Shown here piece by piece: positions 45,630-53,935 of a DNA stretch of 64,000 nucleotides. Source of the DNA: Chitinophagaceae bacterium (GTDB taxonomy: Bacteria > Bacteroidota > Bacteroidia > Chitinophagales > Chitinophagaceae); the NCBI GenBank assembly GCA_016720585.1, contig JADKKH010000001.1, forward strand, positions 1 to 64,000, written 5' to 3'. The notes beneath the pieces were generated by a model. The model searched no databases, was not told the DNA's origin, and saw only the letters and a program-made list of their open reading frames with translations. The translations under genes and the position numbers were made by a program. Positions within the stretch are counted from its first letter, which is position 1. Every line of letters starts with the position of its first letter.

Positions 45630-46232
45630 TTAAAATGTATAACCTGCAGTAAGCCCGATCGAACTGTTTTTCAGACCCGGCGCCCCCGGAAACTGTTGAA
45701 CATTAGAAAGGCCTTTTGTAAAATTCAGATTCACGGAAAAACCTAAAGGCCATTGATAACCGGTCAGAAAATTTATGCCCATTTCAAACCCAGCTGTACC
45801 AGAATAAATATATCTGTAGATAGGAAAAGAAGGAGCCGGGCCACCGCCAAGAGAGAAAAAACCTCCTGGGGTTGGCAGCTTAACCAATAAGTTTAATGGA
45901 ATTTCAATATAACTTGTCCGGAAAGGATAATCATAGGTGGGGTATGGGGGTCCGTTGCTGAAATCAGGAGATTCATGGGCACCTTTTACTACCAGCAAAA
46001 GTTCCGGCTGGAATATGAATTTTTTCCCGGACATTATTTGTAAATACCCGCCAACCCTTGCCCCGCTCGTCAGGATGAACTGGTGTTTGTATCCATTACT
46101 TTCTGTATAGTTAGGCCCAAGCGTTGTCATGCCATACCCAAGTTTCAACCCGAAGCTTACAGAACTTTTCTTTTCCTGGCAACAGGCAACCAGTGAATGG
46201 ATGAAAAATAGTAAGATGAGTAGTGATTTCAT
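45630..46232 (-). CDS. Outer-membrane beta-barrel protein (PorT-like)
   Basis: A 200-residue exported protein (signal MKSLLILLFFIHSLVACCQ; the Cys pair near the cleavage site leaves open a lipoprotein). The mature part shows typical barrel text: SVSFGLKLGYGMTTLGPNY, RVGGYLQIMSGKKFIFQPELLLV, YIEIPLNLLVKLPTPGGFFSLGGGP, ending SSIGLTAGYTF with a C-terminal Phe. It is part of the one-strand run between the Crp-like regulator and the radical SAM gene. Confidence 0.75.
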   Translation of the reverse strand: MKSLLILLFFIHSLVACCQEKKSSVSFGLKLGYGMTTLGPNYTESNGYKHQFILTSGARVGGYLQIMSGKKFIFQPELLLVVKGAHESPDFSNGPPYPTYDYPFRTSYIEIPLNLLVKLPTPGGFFSLGGGPAPSFPIYRYIYSGTAGFEMGINFLTGYQWPLGFSVNLNFTKGLSNVQQFPGAPGLKNSSIGLTAGYTF

Positions 46233-46402
46233 GTTTTTAAATAATATTAATTGAACAGAACAACAAAAATTATCAAATCAAAAAAGAAAAGCCGGATAAT
46301 CAAATCCTAATAAAAAATGCCGTATAGCTTTTTAAGATCCATTGAATCAAACCTCAGGATATAAGTGAAAATCATTTTCAATAATTGTGCTGAATAAGTA
46401 AT

Positions 46403-46897
46403 TTAAAAACGTACATAGAATGCTCCGTTTGTTAATAATTCGGGTCCACCAGAACTGAATTTCAACTCACCTCTAAATGTCCCTTTGACGGAAGAGCCCG
46501 TGATTTCGGTGATGGTTATGCTGACCGGATTGGAACTGCTTCCATAAGTAGTAGCCTGAAAAAAGCAGGGAATAAGAACCTCGGTGCAATGTATCATTGT
46601 TACTAGTGGATTGCCTCCGGTATTCTCCGTATAGCTGCCTGTAGTAATTGGGCTGGGTCTTACAATGGTGAAACTTAAATTTGTAGTAGACGTGGTTTTA
46701 TAATTCCCCTGGATCTGAATACCAAAACCTCCGGCTACCGCCAACGTTGTTGCCTTTGCCTGCACATTAAAGGTAAAGTCTGTACCATCGATTTTTACTT
46801 TAATAGTGCCAATAGGAATATCAGTGGCATCTTTTTTACAGGAAATAGTTAGGATTGTTACAAATGAAGCCAACAGGATATTAAATAGCTTTTTCAT
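46403..46897 (-). CDS. Small lipoprotein
   Basis: A 164-residue lipoprotein (MKKLFNILLASFVTILTISCKKD, Cys20). The mature domain is a beta-rich module starting TIKVKIDGTDFTFN and containing ITITEITGSSVKGTFRGEL. It resembles the lipoproteins at 48123 and 48716, which share the order 'DG-F...SxGTGTY or TxGSYT...ITEI..xxxGTF'. Its ATG overlaps the TGA of the preceding gene (ATGA), so the two are probably translationally coupled. Function unknown. Confidence 0.7.
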   Translation of the reverse strand: MKKLFNILLASFVTILTISCKKDATDIPIGTIKVKIDGTDFTFNVQAKATTLAVAGGFGIQIQGNYKTTSTTNLSFTIVRPSPITTGSYTENTGGNPLVTMIHCTEVLIPCFFQATTYGSSSNPVSITITEITGSSVKGTFRGELKFSSGGPELLTNGAFYVRF

Positions 46898-47328
46898 AAA
46901 CTGATTTTTAAGGTTAATGATGGAACCGACTGGTTTATGAAACTGCCTTTATGTAACTGTGGCAATGTTTCATTTTTAAATGAAAGGCTCATCGCTTTCT
47001 TTTTGTTTTTACGGGCCGCAATGAATAAGGGAATGCTGCCGAGCATGGTTGCCAGACCTGTGTAACCAAGAATCTCTGCGGTGTTTGTTGATTTTCGTTC
47101 TTCCCCCGAAAAAATATTGGAAAAATCAGTAAGAGTTTCATTTGTCGAAATTGCAGCACTTATCGAACCCAGCACTAAGCCACCACTAAGTAAAAACCAG
47201 GCTGTCGTATTTTGTGTTCTGCTTTTTTTCAGGTAATCTGTTTTAATCGTTGTCGTTTCAGGAGCAGGCTGGCTGAATGATGCGGCTGATTGTATCAGCA
47301 ACATGGAAATAATAATAATCTTTTTCAT
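46894..47328 (-). CDS. Small exported/membrane protein
   Basis: A 144-residue protein with a signal-like N-terminus (MKKIIIISMLLIQSAASFSQ) and two later hydrophobic helices, WFLLSGGLVLGSISAAIST and ILGYTGLATMLGSIPLFIAA, followed by the basic RKNKKKA. This could be a small envelope protein with a helical hairpin. No family was recognised. It overlaps the next lipoprotein gene by four bases and follows a barrel gene by 51 nt. Confidence 0.65.
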   Translation of the reverse strand: MKKIIIISMLLIQSAASFSQPAPETTTIKTDYLKKSRTQNTTAWFLLSGGLVLGSISAAISTNETLTDFSNIFSGEERKSTNTAEILGYTGLATMLGSIPLFIAARKNKKKAMSLSFKNETLPQLHKGSFINQSVPSLTLKISL

Positions 47329-47379
47329 AAACTTATTTTAAGGTTGTGTAAGGAACTAACTGATTTACGTAGCACCTTT

Positions 47380-48126
47380 TTAAAATTTTATACCAGTTGA
47401 TAATAAAACAGCGCCTGTTAAACCGCCAACTTTAAAACTCCGGGAAGTTGAAACAAAACGATTATCCCAGAAATTCACTACTTTGACTTCTTCTGTCTTT
47501 GCCTGAGTGGTAATAGTTAGATCTGTTCTTAAACCAAGGAACCAGTTTTTTAATTTGATAAAATTCCAGGAGCCTGTCATGTTTGCTCCGGGCAGTACAT
47601 ATTTTTTCGCAGAGGCTGGTGAAGTTATAATTTCCCCTTGTTTTACTGTACAAAATGAAACTGCAGGACCGGCACCAAAAGAAAGGTTCTCTTTTTTATT
47701 TCTCCATACATAAGCAGCATAGACAGTAGAAATTTCACAGGATATTGAAATCCTATTTATCCCACCAAAGTAATTTAATACGTTCCCTATAGTATCTGCA
47801 CCATCAGTACGATTAGCAAAGGAAAGGCCATATCCAACTTCAACAGCTGCATGTTCCTTAAAAAAATATCCATACCTGAATCTGTAATTCAACTTAGTAT
47901 CTCTTTTATCAGGGTGCTGTGTTCTTCCAGTCTCAGAAAATAGGGCATCGAAATCATAATTATCCCCAAACCCATTTGCTTTCATTGCCGTACTAATCTG
48001 GTTACTTGTAAAAAGAAAAGCAGCACCTCCTTCAACGCTTATATAGCTTTTCTCCTGGGAATAAGCAATTGAATTGATTGTAATTAATACAAGCAGCGGT
48101 AAAATAAGTAAGAATTGTTTTTTCAT
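47380..48126 (-). CDS. Outer-membrane beta-barrel protein
   Basis: A 248-residue exported protein (signal MKKQFLLILPLLVLITINSIAYSQ). The mature part has barrel-like strands such as YISVEGGAAFLFTSNQI, KLNYRFRYGYFFKEHAAVEVGYGLSFA, LSFGAGPAVSFCTV and the C-terminal GAVLLSTGIKF. Its ATG overlaps the TGA of the preceding lipoprotein gene by four bases, coupling a lipoprotein with a barrel, a theme repeated in this run of genes. Confidence 0.7.
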   Translation of the reverse strand: MKKQFLLILPLLVLITINSIAYSQEKSYISVEGGAAFLFTSNQISTAMKANGFGDNYDFDALFSETGRTQHPDKRDTKLNYRFRYGYFFKEHAAVEVGYGLSFANRTDGADTIGNVLNYFGGINRISISCEISTVYAAYVWRNKKENLSFGAGPAVSFCTVKQGEIITSPASAKKYVLPGANMTGSWNFIKLKNWFLGLRTDLTITTQAKTEEVKVVNFWDNRFVSTSRSFKVGGLTGAVLLSTGIKF

Positions 48127-48671
48127 TTTCTGATATTTAAAAATTTAAAGGAACCGGTTATTTTTTTTGTTTGACCGGAGTTATTTCCAATAACTAATGA
48201 AAAAGATCCTGTTACCCTGCATTCCTCGTATTGGATATTTGTAAATGGGTCTGTTTTTAGTTTGCAGTTTGTATAGGCCGTACTGATTGAACCGGAATTG
48301 TAAATAAAAACCCGGGAGGAGTCTATGGGACTTCCGTTGAAATTTGTTAATAAACAACCGGGCAGGTTCTTTACGATTAATGTTCCGGTTGGCTGAAGGA
48401 AAGCACAATTGTTAAATGGCGCAGAAGGGTTAAATGCCTGGGAGTAGAAAAATATTTTTCCTCCGAAAACATCTTCTTTATTAATCCCAATACCCTCAAG
48501 CCTGCTGCCATTATCCATCAGCAATTCACAATTATTCATGCCGCTATATGTTTGGCCATTATAGGTGAATGAAAATTCAGGGTATTCAGTAGCGGCCGGG
48601 ACATCAGCTGCCTGTTTTTTGCATGATTGAACAAGGATTATAAAAGACAGAAAAAATATTGATGATTTCAT
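48123..48671 (-). CDS. Small lipoprotein
   Basis: A 182-residue lipoprotein (MKSSIFFLSFIILVQSCKKQ, Cys17). The mature domain begins FSFTYNGQTYSGMNNCELL and has six further cysteines or so scattered through it (NNCAFL, LPGCLL, TNCKLK, EECRV), which suggests disulfides. It belongs to the same loose group as the lipoproteins at 46403 and 48716 (N-terminal 'xxGxxF/Y' strand, C-terminal 'ITGSFKFL'). It is coupled by a 4-nt overlap to the barrel gene. Function unknown. Confidence 0.65.
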   Translation of the reverse strand: MKSSIFFLSFIILVQSCKKQAADVPAATEYPEFSFTYNGQTYSGMNNCELLMDNGSRLEGIGINKEDVFGGKIFFYSQAFNPSAPFNNCAFLQPTGTLIVKNLPGCLLTNFNGSPIDSSRVFIYNSGSISTAYTNCKLKTDPFTNIQYEECRVTGSFSLVIGNNSGQTKKITGSFKFLNIRK

Positions 48672-48715
48672 CGCTGATGTTTAAAAAAAATGAATTAATT
48701 CCAACAGACTAACTT

Positions 48716-49228
48716 TTATCCACGTTTAATAAGAAACGTTCCATCAGTAACCGTTTTAAAAGTGCCCGTAACTCCATTTACATCAGTAATAAAATCAAAA
48801 GTGCCCCGGATATATTTATTGCTGATTTCAAGTATGGTTATTTTTCCGCTTCCGTACAATGCACCAGAATTAAAAAACCCGCCATTCCCTGCATAATAAG
48901 CATCAACATTGTTTTGCCAGATGGTGGCACTTCGGTTTTTGCCACCCTGGAAAACATAAGTACCTGTACCGATACTTGTACCCTCGCTGTTTATCAGAAG
49001 TCGAATTGAATAGCCGGACCATTCGCCTGTTATTATTAGCGTTGGATCGCTGCCCTGCCCGGGAATGGGTTCTGGTTTATTGGCTTTAATGTTCTTAATA
49101 CATTCAAAACCGACTCCGTCAATTTTTCCTTTTATATAATCCGAAGAATAATCACTGGGTTTACTGCAACCGGAAAAGATGAACAGAATACAGACAGAAA
49201 TGGGTAATAATTTCAATAAGTGATTCAT
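48716..49228 (-). CDS. Small lipoprotein, first gene of a putative Crp/Fnr-controlled operon
   Basis: A 170-residue lipoprotein. ATG 49228 is chosen because it starts the lipoprotein signal MNHLLKLLPISVCILFIFSGC (Cys21); the open frame further upstream runs through the regulatory region. The mature domain starts YIKGKIDGVGFEC and ends RGTFDFITDVNGVTGTF...GTFLIKRG, like the neighbouring lipoproteins. Its upstream region holds two FNR-like palindromes and lies next to a Crp/Fnr-type gene, so regulation by that protein is likely. Confidence 0.7.
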   Translation of the reverse strand: MNHLLKLLPISVCILFIFSGCSKPSDYSSDYIKGKIDGVGFECIKNIKANKPEPIPGQGSDPTLIITGEWSGYSIRLLINSEGTSIGTGTYVFQGGKNRSATIWQNNVDAYYAGNGGFFNSGALYGSGKITILEISNKYIRGTFDFITDVNGVTGTFKTVTDGTFLIKRG

Positions 49229-49345
49229 TACAAATTTTTTTTGAATGGCAAAGAATATTTCAAAAACCAGAACTAATTTTTTGTTTTGCAGGTATCGGGA
49301 TTGGGAATTGTTCTGCCAAGTTATAGGCAATAATACCCGGTCCCA

Positions 49346-49359
49346 TTGACATATGTCAA
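49346..49359. promoter_or_regulatory. Perfect FNR-like palindrome (operator 1)
   Basis: TTGACATATGTCAA, a perfect 14-nt palindrome of the TTGAC-N4-GTCAA form bound by Crp/Fnr-family dimers. On the minus strand its first TTG is 21 nt before TATTATTG (49337-49330), so it may overlap the -33 element of the lipoprotein operon. Confidence 0.65.
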
Positions 49360-49381
49360 GAGAATGCGGGCGAAAACTTTT

Positions 49382-49397
49382 GTTGACATTTGTCAAC
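49382..49397. promoter_or_regulatory. FNR-like palindrome (operator 2)
   Basis: GTTGACATTTGTCAAC, an inverted repeat differing from operator 1 at one central base. The centres are 37 nt apart, about 3.5 helical turns. It lies 14 nt past the stop of the Crp/Fnr-like gene. Confidence 0.65.
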
Positions 49398-49410
49398 CAT
49401 CCCCGAAGTA

Positions 49411-49992
49411 TCAGTCTTTTCTTTTATGAAATTTACTGCGGACCCTGCTTAAGGTTTCTTCGTTCATACCCAGATAGGTAGCGATATTTTTTAAGGTAAC
49501 CCGTTGTAGCAGCGTGGGATGATTATCCAGAAAGAATTTATATTTTTCTTCAGCGGTATGCTTCCGGAGTATTTGCGTTCTCTGTTCTGCCATACAAAAT
49601 CCATACTCTGCCTGTTTCCTTCCAATGATATTAAACTCAGGGAAGTCTGTATAAAGCTTTTGAATATCTGTATAATGGATACAGATAAGCGTTGTTTCCT
49701 CGAGTGCTTCTATAAACTCATTTCCCGGTTGCTGTGTATAATAACTGATCCAGGAAGTAATGATGAAACCTTCATCCATAAAACGCGAAGTAATATCTCT
49801 TCCTTCAATAATGTAATACGACCGTGCCAGCCCTTTTATCACCAGGCAGGCTTTGTTGCAAACCTGACCTTCCCTTAAAATAATATCACCGGCCGGGTGG
49901 GTTACCAACGTTGCAACGGCCCTGATCCTTTCCGTTAATTCCGGGCTAAGGGGATGAAACTTATTTAATTTATCAAGGAGAGCCTCTAACAT
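49411..49992 (-). CDS. Crp/Fnr-family transcriptional regulator
   Basis: A 193-residue regulator. ATG 49992 is used; the longer frame begins with TTG. The N-terminal cyclic-nucleotide-binding-like domain (to about 120) contains HPAGDIILREGQVCNKACLVIKGLARSYY, without the Arg/Ser pair of a cAMP pocket that I can recognise. The C-terminal half has LKNIATYLGMNEETLSRVRSKFHK, which matches the helix-turn-helix recognition region of the family. No FNR-type cysteine cluster is seen. It is adjacent to the two palindromes described above. Confidence 0.85.
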   Translation of the reverse strand: MLEALLDKLNKFHPLSPELTERIRAVATLVTHPAGDIILREGQVCNKACLVIKGLARSYYIIEGRDITSRFMDEGFIITSWISYYTQQPGNEFIEALEETTLICIHYTDIQKLYTDFPEFNIIGRKQAEYGFCMAEQRTQILRKHTAEEKYKFFLDNHPTLLQRVTLKNIATYLGMNEETLSRVRSKFHKRKD

Positions 49993-50132
49993 ACTAACTA
50001 ATGTACAACTATTCAATAGAATTGCCCGTCTTTCACGGCCAGATTATTGTATCTTCAAAATGACTGAAAACCTGCTCCGGAACATCGGTATATTTAATGG
50101 GTGATTTGAAAAGGAGCTTAAAAATTTTAATA

Positions 50133-50834
50133 ATGAAAAGATTTTACTTATCCGCATTGTTATTTTCAATTGTTTTTGTTTCCTGCGATGTTTTATCCAA
50201 ATTACCAACCGGCGGCGGCGTTACCGAATCCGAAGCCGGTGAAGGTATTAAAGAAGCCCTGGGTCAGGGACTGGTAAAAGCGGTGCTTCAATTGAACCGC
50301 GAAGATGGTTTTTTTAAAAATGCTATATATAAAGTCCTGTTACCACCCGATGCAAAAAAAATAGAAAATACCTTACGGGACCTGGGAATGAATAAAATGG
50401 TGGACAAAGCCATATTAGCCATCAACCGGGCAGCTGAAGATGCTGCGGGCTTTGCCAAACCCATTTTTGTGGATGCAATAAAAAGTATGACCATCAGCGA
50501 TGCCATTGGCCTGGTTCGAAACGGGGATACAAGTGCTACCCATTTCTTCCGGGTAAAAACAACGGATAAATTGATCGCAGCTTTTTTACCTGTTATAAAA
50601 TCCTCCCTCGACAAAGTGGAAGCCACCCGGTATTATGGCGATATTGTAAATACCTATAACAACTTTCCCACGACCTTCAAGAAAATAAATCCTGACCTGC
50701 CGGGATTTGTTACCGGAAGAGCCACCGATGCCCTGTTTGACCTAGTGGCAAAAGAAGAAATAAACATCCGGCAAAACCTGGTTGCCCGGACGACCGATCT
50801 ATTACGAAAAGTGTTTGGCGGCGGTATAAAATAG
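50133..50834 (+). CDS. DUF4197 lipoprotein
   Basis: A 233-residue lipoprotein (MKRFYLSALLFSIVFVSC, Cys18). The start at 50133 is chosen over 50097 because it opens the signal. The mature part is a helical DUF4197 domain: VTESEAGEGIKEALGQGLVKAV, DGFFKNAIYKVLLP, IFVDAIKSMTISDAIGLV and FDLVAKEEINIRQN. Members are conserved in Bacteroidota and other bacteria; function is not known. The next gene is a paralogue 103 nt downstream. It is divergent from the Crp/Fnr-like gene. Confidence 0.8.
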   Translation: MKRFYLSALLFSIVFVSCDVLSKLPTGGGVTESEAGEGIKEALGQGLVKAVLQLNREDGFFKNAIYKVLLPPDAKKIENTLRDLGMNKMVDKAILAINRAAEDAAGFAKPIFVDAIKSMTISDAIGLVRNGDTSATHFFRVKTTDKLIAAFLPVIKSSLDKVEATRYYGDIVNTYNNFPTTFKKINPDLPGFVTGRATDALFDLVAKEEINIRQNLVARTTDLLRKVFGGGIK

Positions 50835-50937
50835 CCCCCGGAGCAACTAATAACCTAAAATAACGTCAAATCTTCTGTAAGTAGCAATAAGGCTATCAAT
50901 CACTGCTATCTTGCAGAAGATTTAAAGGATTATGTAT

Positions 50938-51657
50938 ATGAAAACATTTTTTGTCATAGCTCTATTCAGTTTGGTTATGCTTCCGGCTGCCTCTTTTTCA
51001 CAAATCACCTTGCCCAAAATTCTTTCGGGTAATAAATCTGCTTCGGGTATTACAGAGAATGAAGCCGGACAGGGTATCAAAGAGGCTTTGTTGCAGGGGG
51101 TGACCACTGCTGTATTAAACCTGAATAAGACAGATGGGTTCTTCGGCAGTGAGTTTTATAAAATGTTGTTACCGGAGGATGCCAAAAAAGCTGAGAAAAC
51201 ATTACGGAATTTAGGCATGGGAGCCCAGGTAGATAAAGCCATTCTTTCCATCAACCGGGGGGCAGAAGATGCAGTGGCCTTTGCCAAACCTATTTTTATT
51301 GATGCCATTAAAGAAATGACGCTAACCGATGCTCTGAATATTATTAAAGGCCCTAAAGATGGGGCTACCAATTATTTTAAGGAAAAAACAAAATTGAAAT
51401 TAATCACGGCATTTACGCCATCCGTTAAAACCTCGCTGGATAAAGTGGATGCCACTAAATATTATTCAGATATTGTCACATCCTATAATAAACTTCCCAC
51501 AACTTTTAAAAAAGTAGATCCAAATCTTACTGCTTATGTGGTAGGAAAAGCTGTTGATGCTTTATTTGACCAGGTGGCAAAGGAGGAAGCGAATATCCGG
51601 GCCAATCCATTGGCGAGAACATCTGATATATTGAAGAAAGTGTTTGGAAGCAAATAA
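50938..51657 (+). CDS. DUF4197 protein, exported
   Basis: A 239-residue protein; the start may be 50938 or the in-frame ATG two codons upstream (50932). The signal peptide ends near AASFSQ, without a lipobox, so it is probably periplasmic, unlike its lipidated paralogue. The DUF4197 domain is very similar to that of the preceding gene (ITENEAGQGIKEALLQGVTTAVLNL; FIDAIKEMTLTDALNII; FDQVAKEEANIR). The pair arose by tandem duplication. It is convergent with the OmpA-like gene, 5 nt apart. Confidence 0.8.
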   Translation: MKTFFVIALFSLVMLPAASFSQITLPKILSGNKSASGITENEAGQGIKEALLQGVTTAVLNLNKTDGFFGSEFYKMLLPEDAKKAEKTLRNLGMGAQVDKAILSINRGAEDAVAFAKPIFIDAIKEMTLTDALNIIKGPKDGATNYFKEKTKLKLITAFTPSVKTSLDKVDATKYYSDIVTSYNKLPTTFKKVDPNLTAYVVGKAVDALFDQVAKEEANIRANPLARTSDILKKVFGSK

Positions 51658-51662
51658 AAAAC

Positions 51663-52556
51663 TCAATCCGGAAACACACTCCAGAAAAGCAATACCACCC
51701 GTCTGCGCGGGTCATCTACTTTGTAGTCCGTAATTTTTGGATCCGGGAATTTATCTCCCTTACCCACATGTATATAGGCTACATTTTTTAGATTACTGCC
51801 ATCGGATGACCGGCCGGCTGAATATTTTTTAAATAACCCGATCACTTCTTCTGCCCGCGCATTCGAAAGTTCTTTATTTAAGGCAACAGCATCCGGATCC
51901 GGGTTGCTTAATTGTAATCGTTCTTTCAGGGCTTTATATAAAGAGCTGCTTTCAGAAATGGAGGTTGCATCTGCATAACCATTCGCTGTAATAACCAACG
52001 ACAAGGGAAAATCAGGATATTTCCGGGTAAACAAATCAATTTCTTTGGCTGCCGGCTCAAATATTTTTCCCACAACACTGGCCATGGCCGGTTCAACGGT
52101 GTATCTGCCGGGTTCAAAAAGAACATCCTGGTCTAATTTAACCACCATGTTGCGGCTGATAAGATCTGACAGAAAAGCTATTTTATCATCAATTTTTTTG
52201 GAGGTCATCTTAGAGGAGGTAAGACTCTTTACCAGGCGGTTCCAATCTTCTTTATTGACGGTTACTTCACCAATAAGGATGGTGTTTTGATTGATCAGCG
52301 TGTCGATCTCCGTATTGGTTTTTTGGATAAATTTTTGAATACGGGAATTGGTCGTGTCATCAATTTCATTTTTTACTTCCTTATTCTGGCGTTTGGCATC
52401 CAGTTCTTTCAGTTGGTTGCTGTGCTTAACTAACTGACTGTCCACTGCTGATAATTCTTTTTTTGCTGAAGCAACCCTTTTTTGAGATACACAGGAAAAA
52501 AGGGTAAATGAAATAGCCAGGATGAAGAATAAATAGTTCGCTGCTGATTTATACAT
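51663..52556 (-). CDS. Lipoprotein with OmpA-like C-terminal domain
   Basis: A 297-residue lipoprotein (signal ending ISFTLFSC, Cys22). Residues about 25-130 are predicted coiled coil (SAKKELSAVDSQLVKHSNQLKELDAKRQ). The C-terminal half resembles a diverged OmpA/peptidoglycan-binding domain: DVLFEPGRYTVEPA, LVITANGYADATS, LNKELSNARAEEVIGLFKKY and DPRRRVVLLFW. It may tether the outer membrane to the cell wall. The canonical NX2LSxxRA motif is present only in altered form. Confidence 0.7.
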   Translation of the reverse strand: MYKSAANYLFFILAISFTLFSCVSQKRVASAKKELSAVDSQLVKHSNQLKELDAKRQNKEVKNEIDDTTNSRIQKFIQKTNTEIDTLINQNTILIGEVTVNKEDWNRLVKSLTSSKMTSKKIDDKIAFLSDLISRNMVVKLDQDVLFEPGRYTVEPAMASVVGKIFEPAAKEIDLFTRKYPDFPLSLVITANGYADATSISESSSLYKALKERLQLSNPDPDAVALNKELSNARAEEVIGLFKKYSAGRSSDGSNLKNVAYIHVGKGDKFPDPKITDYKVDDPRRRVVLLFWSVFPD

Positions 52557-52618
52557 GGTAAAGCAGTTTAGAATGTGCTATTCTAAAGATAGAAAAGTAA
52601 AGTGATGAAAAAAACAGG

Positions 52619-53500
52619 TTAAACGCCAGCTAATAATACCTGCCAGGCTTCATATACCTGCCCGGCATCCAGCAATTTTTTGGCGTACAATTGCAGTTCT
52701 TTTTCCATTTCATCCGGGTTAATGCTGTAATACTGAATGATTTGTTTCAGGTGGGGGTCGTCAAAAGAAGGATCAATTACCGGCAGTTCATAAACATTGG
52801 CCAACTGCCCTAGGTTATTTCCTGAAAGTGATTTACTGTTCCGGATAATGGGAGGAAGGGAGTCAATACCGATACCGGTTTGCGCATTAGGTTTTGCCAC
52901 CTGGAACAGGTTGTTCTCATTTACCACACAATACCAGTCACCGCCTAACCGGGCGACATGATGTATTTTTCGCTGGTCTATTTTTTTATTTTCATCCAGC
53001 AGCGAATCATCGATATGCATCAACAGCACTTCGCAAATGACTAAATTTCCAGCACCGCCTTCTGAACCCAATGGTTTTACTTCGATAACCCTGCACTCCA
53101 GTTGCACTTTGCTTTCTTTTACCATCGGTGGTATTACCAGGGTGGCCGGTACTTCGGTAAAACCGGCTTTTACAAATTCATTGACTTCTTTCGGAAATTC
53201 ACAACTGGCCAACGAGGTTTGCTGCACCATATCGTAGGTAACGATATTGATCACTACTTCGGGTACCTCCAGTACATTTTGTAAAGTATGTTTGGTGGTA
53301 TTATCTCTTACTCTTCTGGCCGGCGAAAAAACAACGATTGGCGGGTTGGAAGAAAATAAATTAAAAAAACTGAAGGGGCTAAGGTTAACCTTACCCGCTT
53401 TGTCAATGGTAGAGGCAAAACAAATAGGCCTGGGTGCAATAACATGTTGCAGGTAATATTGCTTTTCAATCGGAGATAACTTAGTTAAATCTAAAATCAT
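52619..53500 (-). CDS. Flavin reductase-like FMN-binding protein
   Basis: A 293-residue protein. Residues 1-200 form a split-barrel flavin-reductase domain: VIAPRPICFASTIDKAGKVNLSPFSFFN is the FMN-binding opening, followed by PPIVVFSPARRVRDNTTKHTLQN and LASCEFPKEVNEF. A C-terminal extension of about 90 residues is typical of a Bacteroidota subgroup. No signal peptide. Substrate unknown. Its upstream side is occupied by the GxxExxY gene and its inverted repeats, which may separate it from an original promoter. Confidence 0.85.
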   Translation of the reverse strand: MILDLTKLSPIEKQYYLQHVIAPRPICFASTIDKAGKVNLSPFSFFNLFSSNPPIVVFSPARRVRDNTTKHTLQNVLEVPEVVINIVTYDMVQQTSLASCEFPKEVNEFVKAGFTEVPATLVIPPMVKESKVQLECRVIEVKPLGSEGGAGNLVICEVLLMHIDDSLLDENKKIDQRKIHHVARLGGDWYCVVNENNLFQVAKPNAQTGIGIDSLPPIIRNSKSLSGNNLGQLANVYELPVIDPSFDDPHLKQIIQYYSINPDEMEKELQLYAKKLLDAGQVYEAWQVLLAGV

Positions 53501-53506
53501 TATTTT

Positions 53507-53542
53507 GCTTAACCGCGAAGGCGCCAGGACGCAAAGGTTCGC
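53507..53542. repeat. Left inverted repeat flanking the GxxExxY gene
   Basis: About 36 nt reading GCTTAACCGCGAAGGCGCC then AGGACGCAAAGG. Its reverse complement shares CTTTGCGTCCTGGCG and GCGGTTAAGC with the right repeat at 53936-53971, with small differences in between. Confidence 0.7.
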
Positions 53543-53547
53543 TATGA

Positions 53548-53934
53548 TTAATAATTATTTACCATTCTTTTAAAACCCTCTTTTACTAAAGTCACATTAA
53601 AGTTGATCAAAAATCCCAACCGCTTATCTGCCAGTTTTAAATAAGAAAGTAATTGGGCCTGATGTACCGGGTGTAATGCGTCAACGGATTTAACTTCTAT
53701 AACAATTTCATTTTCAACCAAAAGATCAATAAAAAATTCTTTTCCCGTATCATGCCCTTTATAAAAGAGTGGTACTTTAACCTGATATTGAACGTAAATA
53801 TTTCCAAGTTGTAATTCTTTTACCAGGGCAAATTCGTATACTGATTCTAACAAACCCGGCCCCATTGTTTTATGCACTTCTAATGCGGCCTGAAAAATTT
53901 GTGTAGCTAAATATTCAAATTGTTCTTTATTCAT
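53548..53934 (-). CDS. GxxExxY-family protein
   Basis: A 128-residue protein. ATG 53934 is used; the longer frame runs through the flanking repeat. The signature GPGLLESVYE (GxxExxY) is at about 24-33, with a PD-(D/E)xK-like nuclease pattern downstream (FFIDLLVENEIVIEVKSVDAL: D...EVK), then LLSYLKLADKRLGFLINFNV. Function is not established; copies are scattered through Bacteroidota genomes. It lies between short inverted repeats (53507-53542 and 53936-53971), suggesting it moved as a unit. Confidence 0.85.
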   Translation of the reverse strand: MNKEQFEYLATQIFQAALEVHKTMGPGLLESVYEFALVKELQLGNIYVQYQVKVPLFYKGHDTGKEFFIDLLVENEIVIEVKSVDALHPVHQAQLLSYLKLADKRLGFLINFNVTLVKEGFKRMVNNY

Positions 53935-53935
53935 T

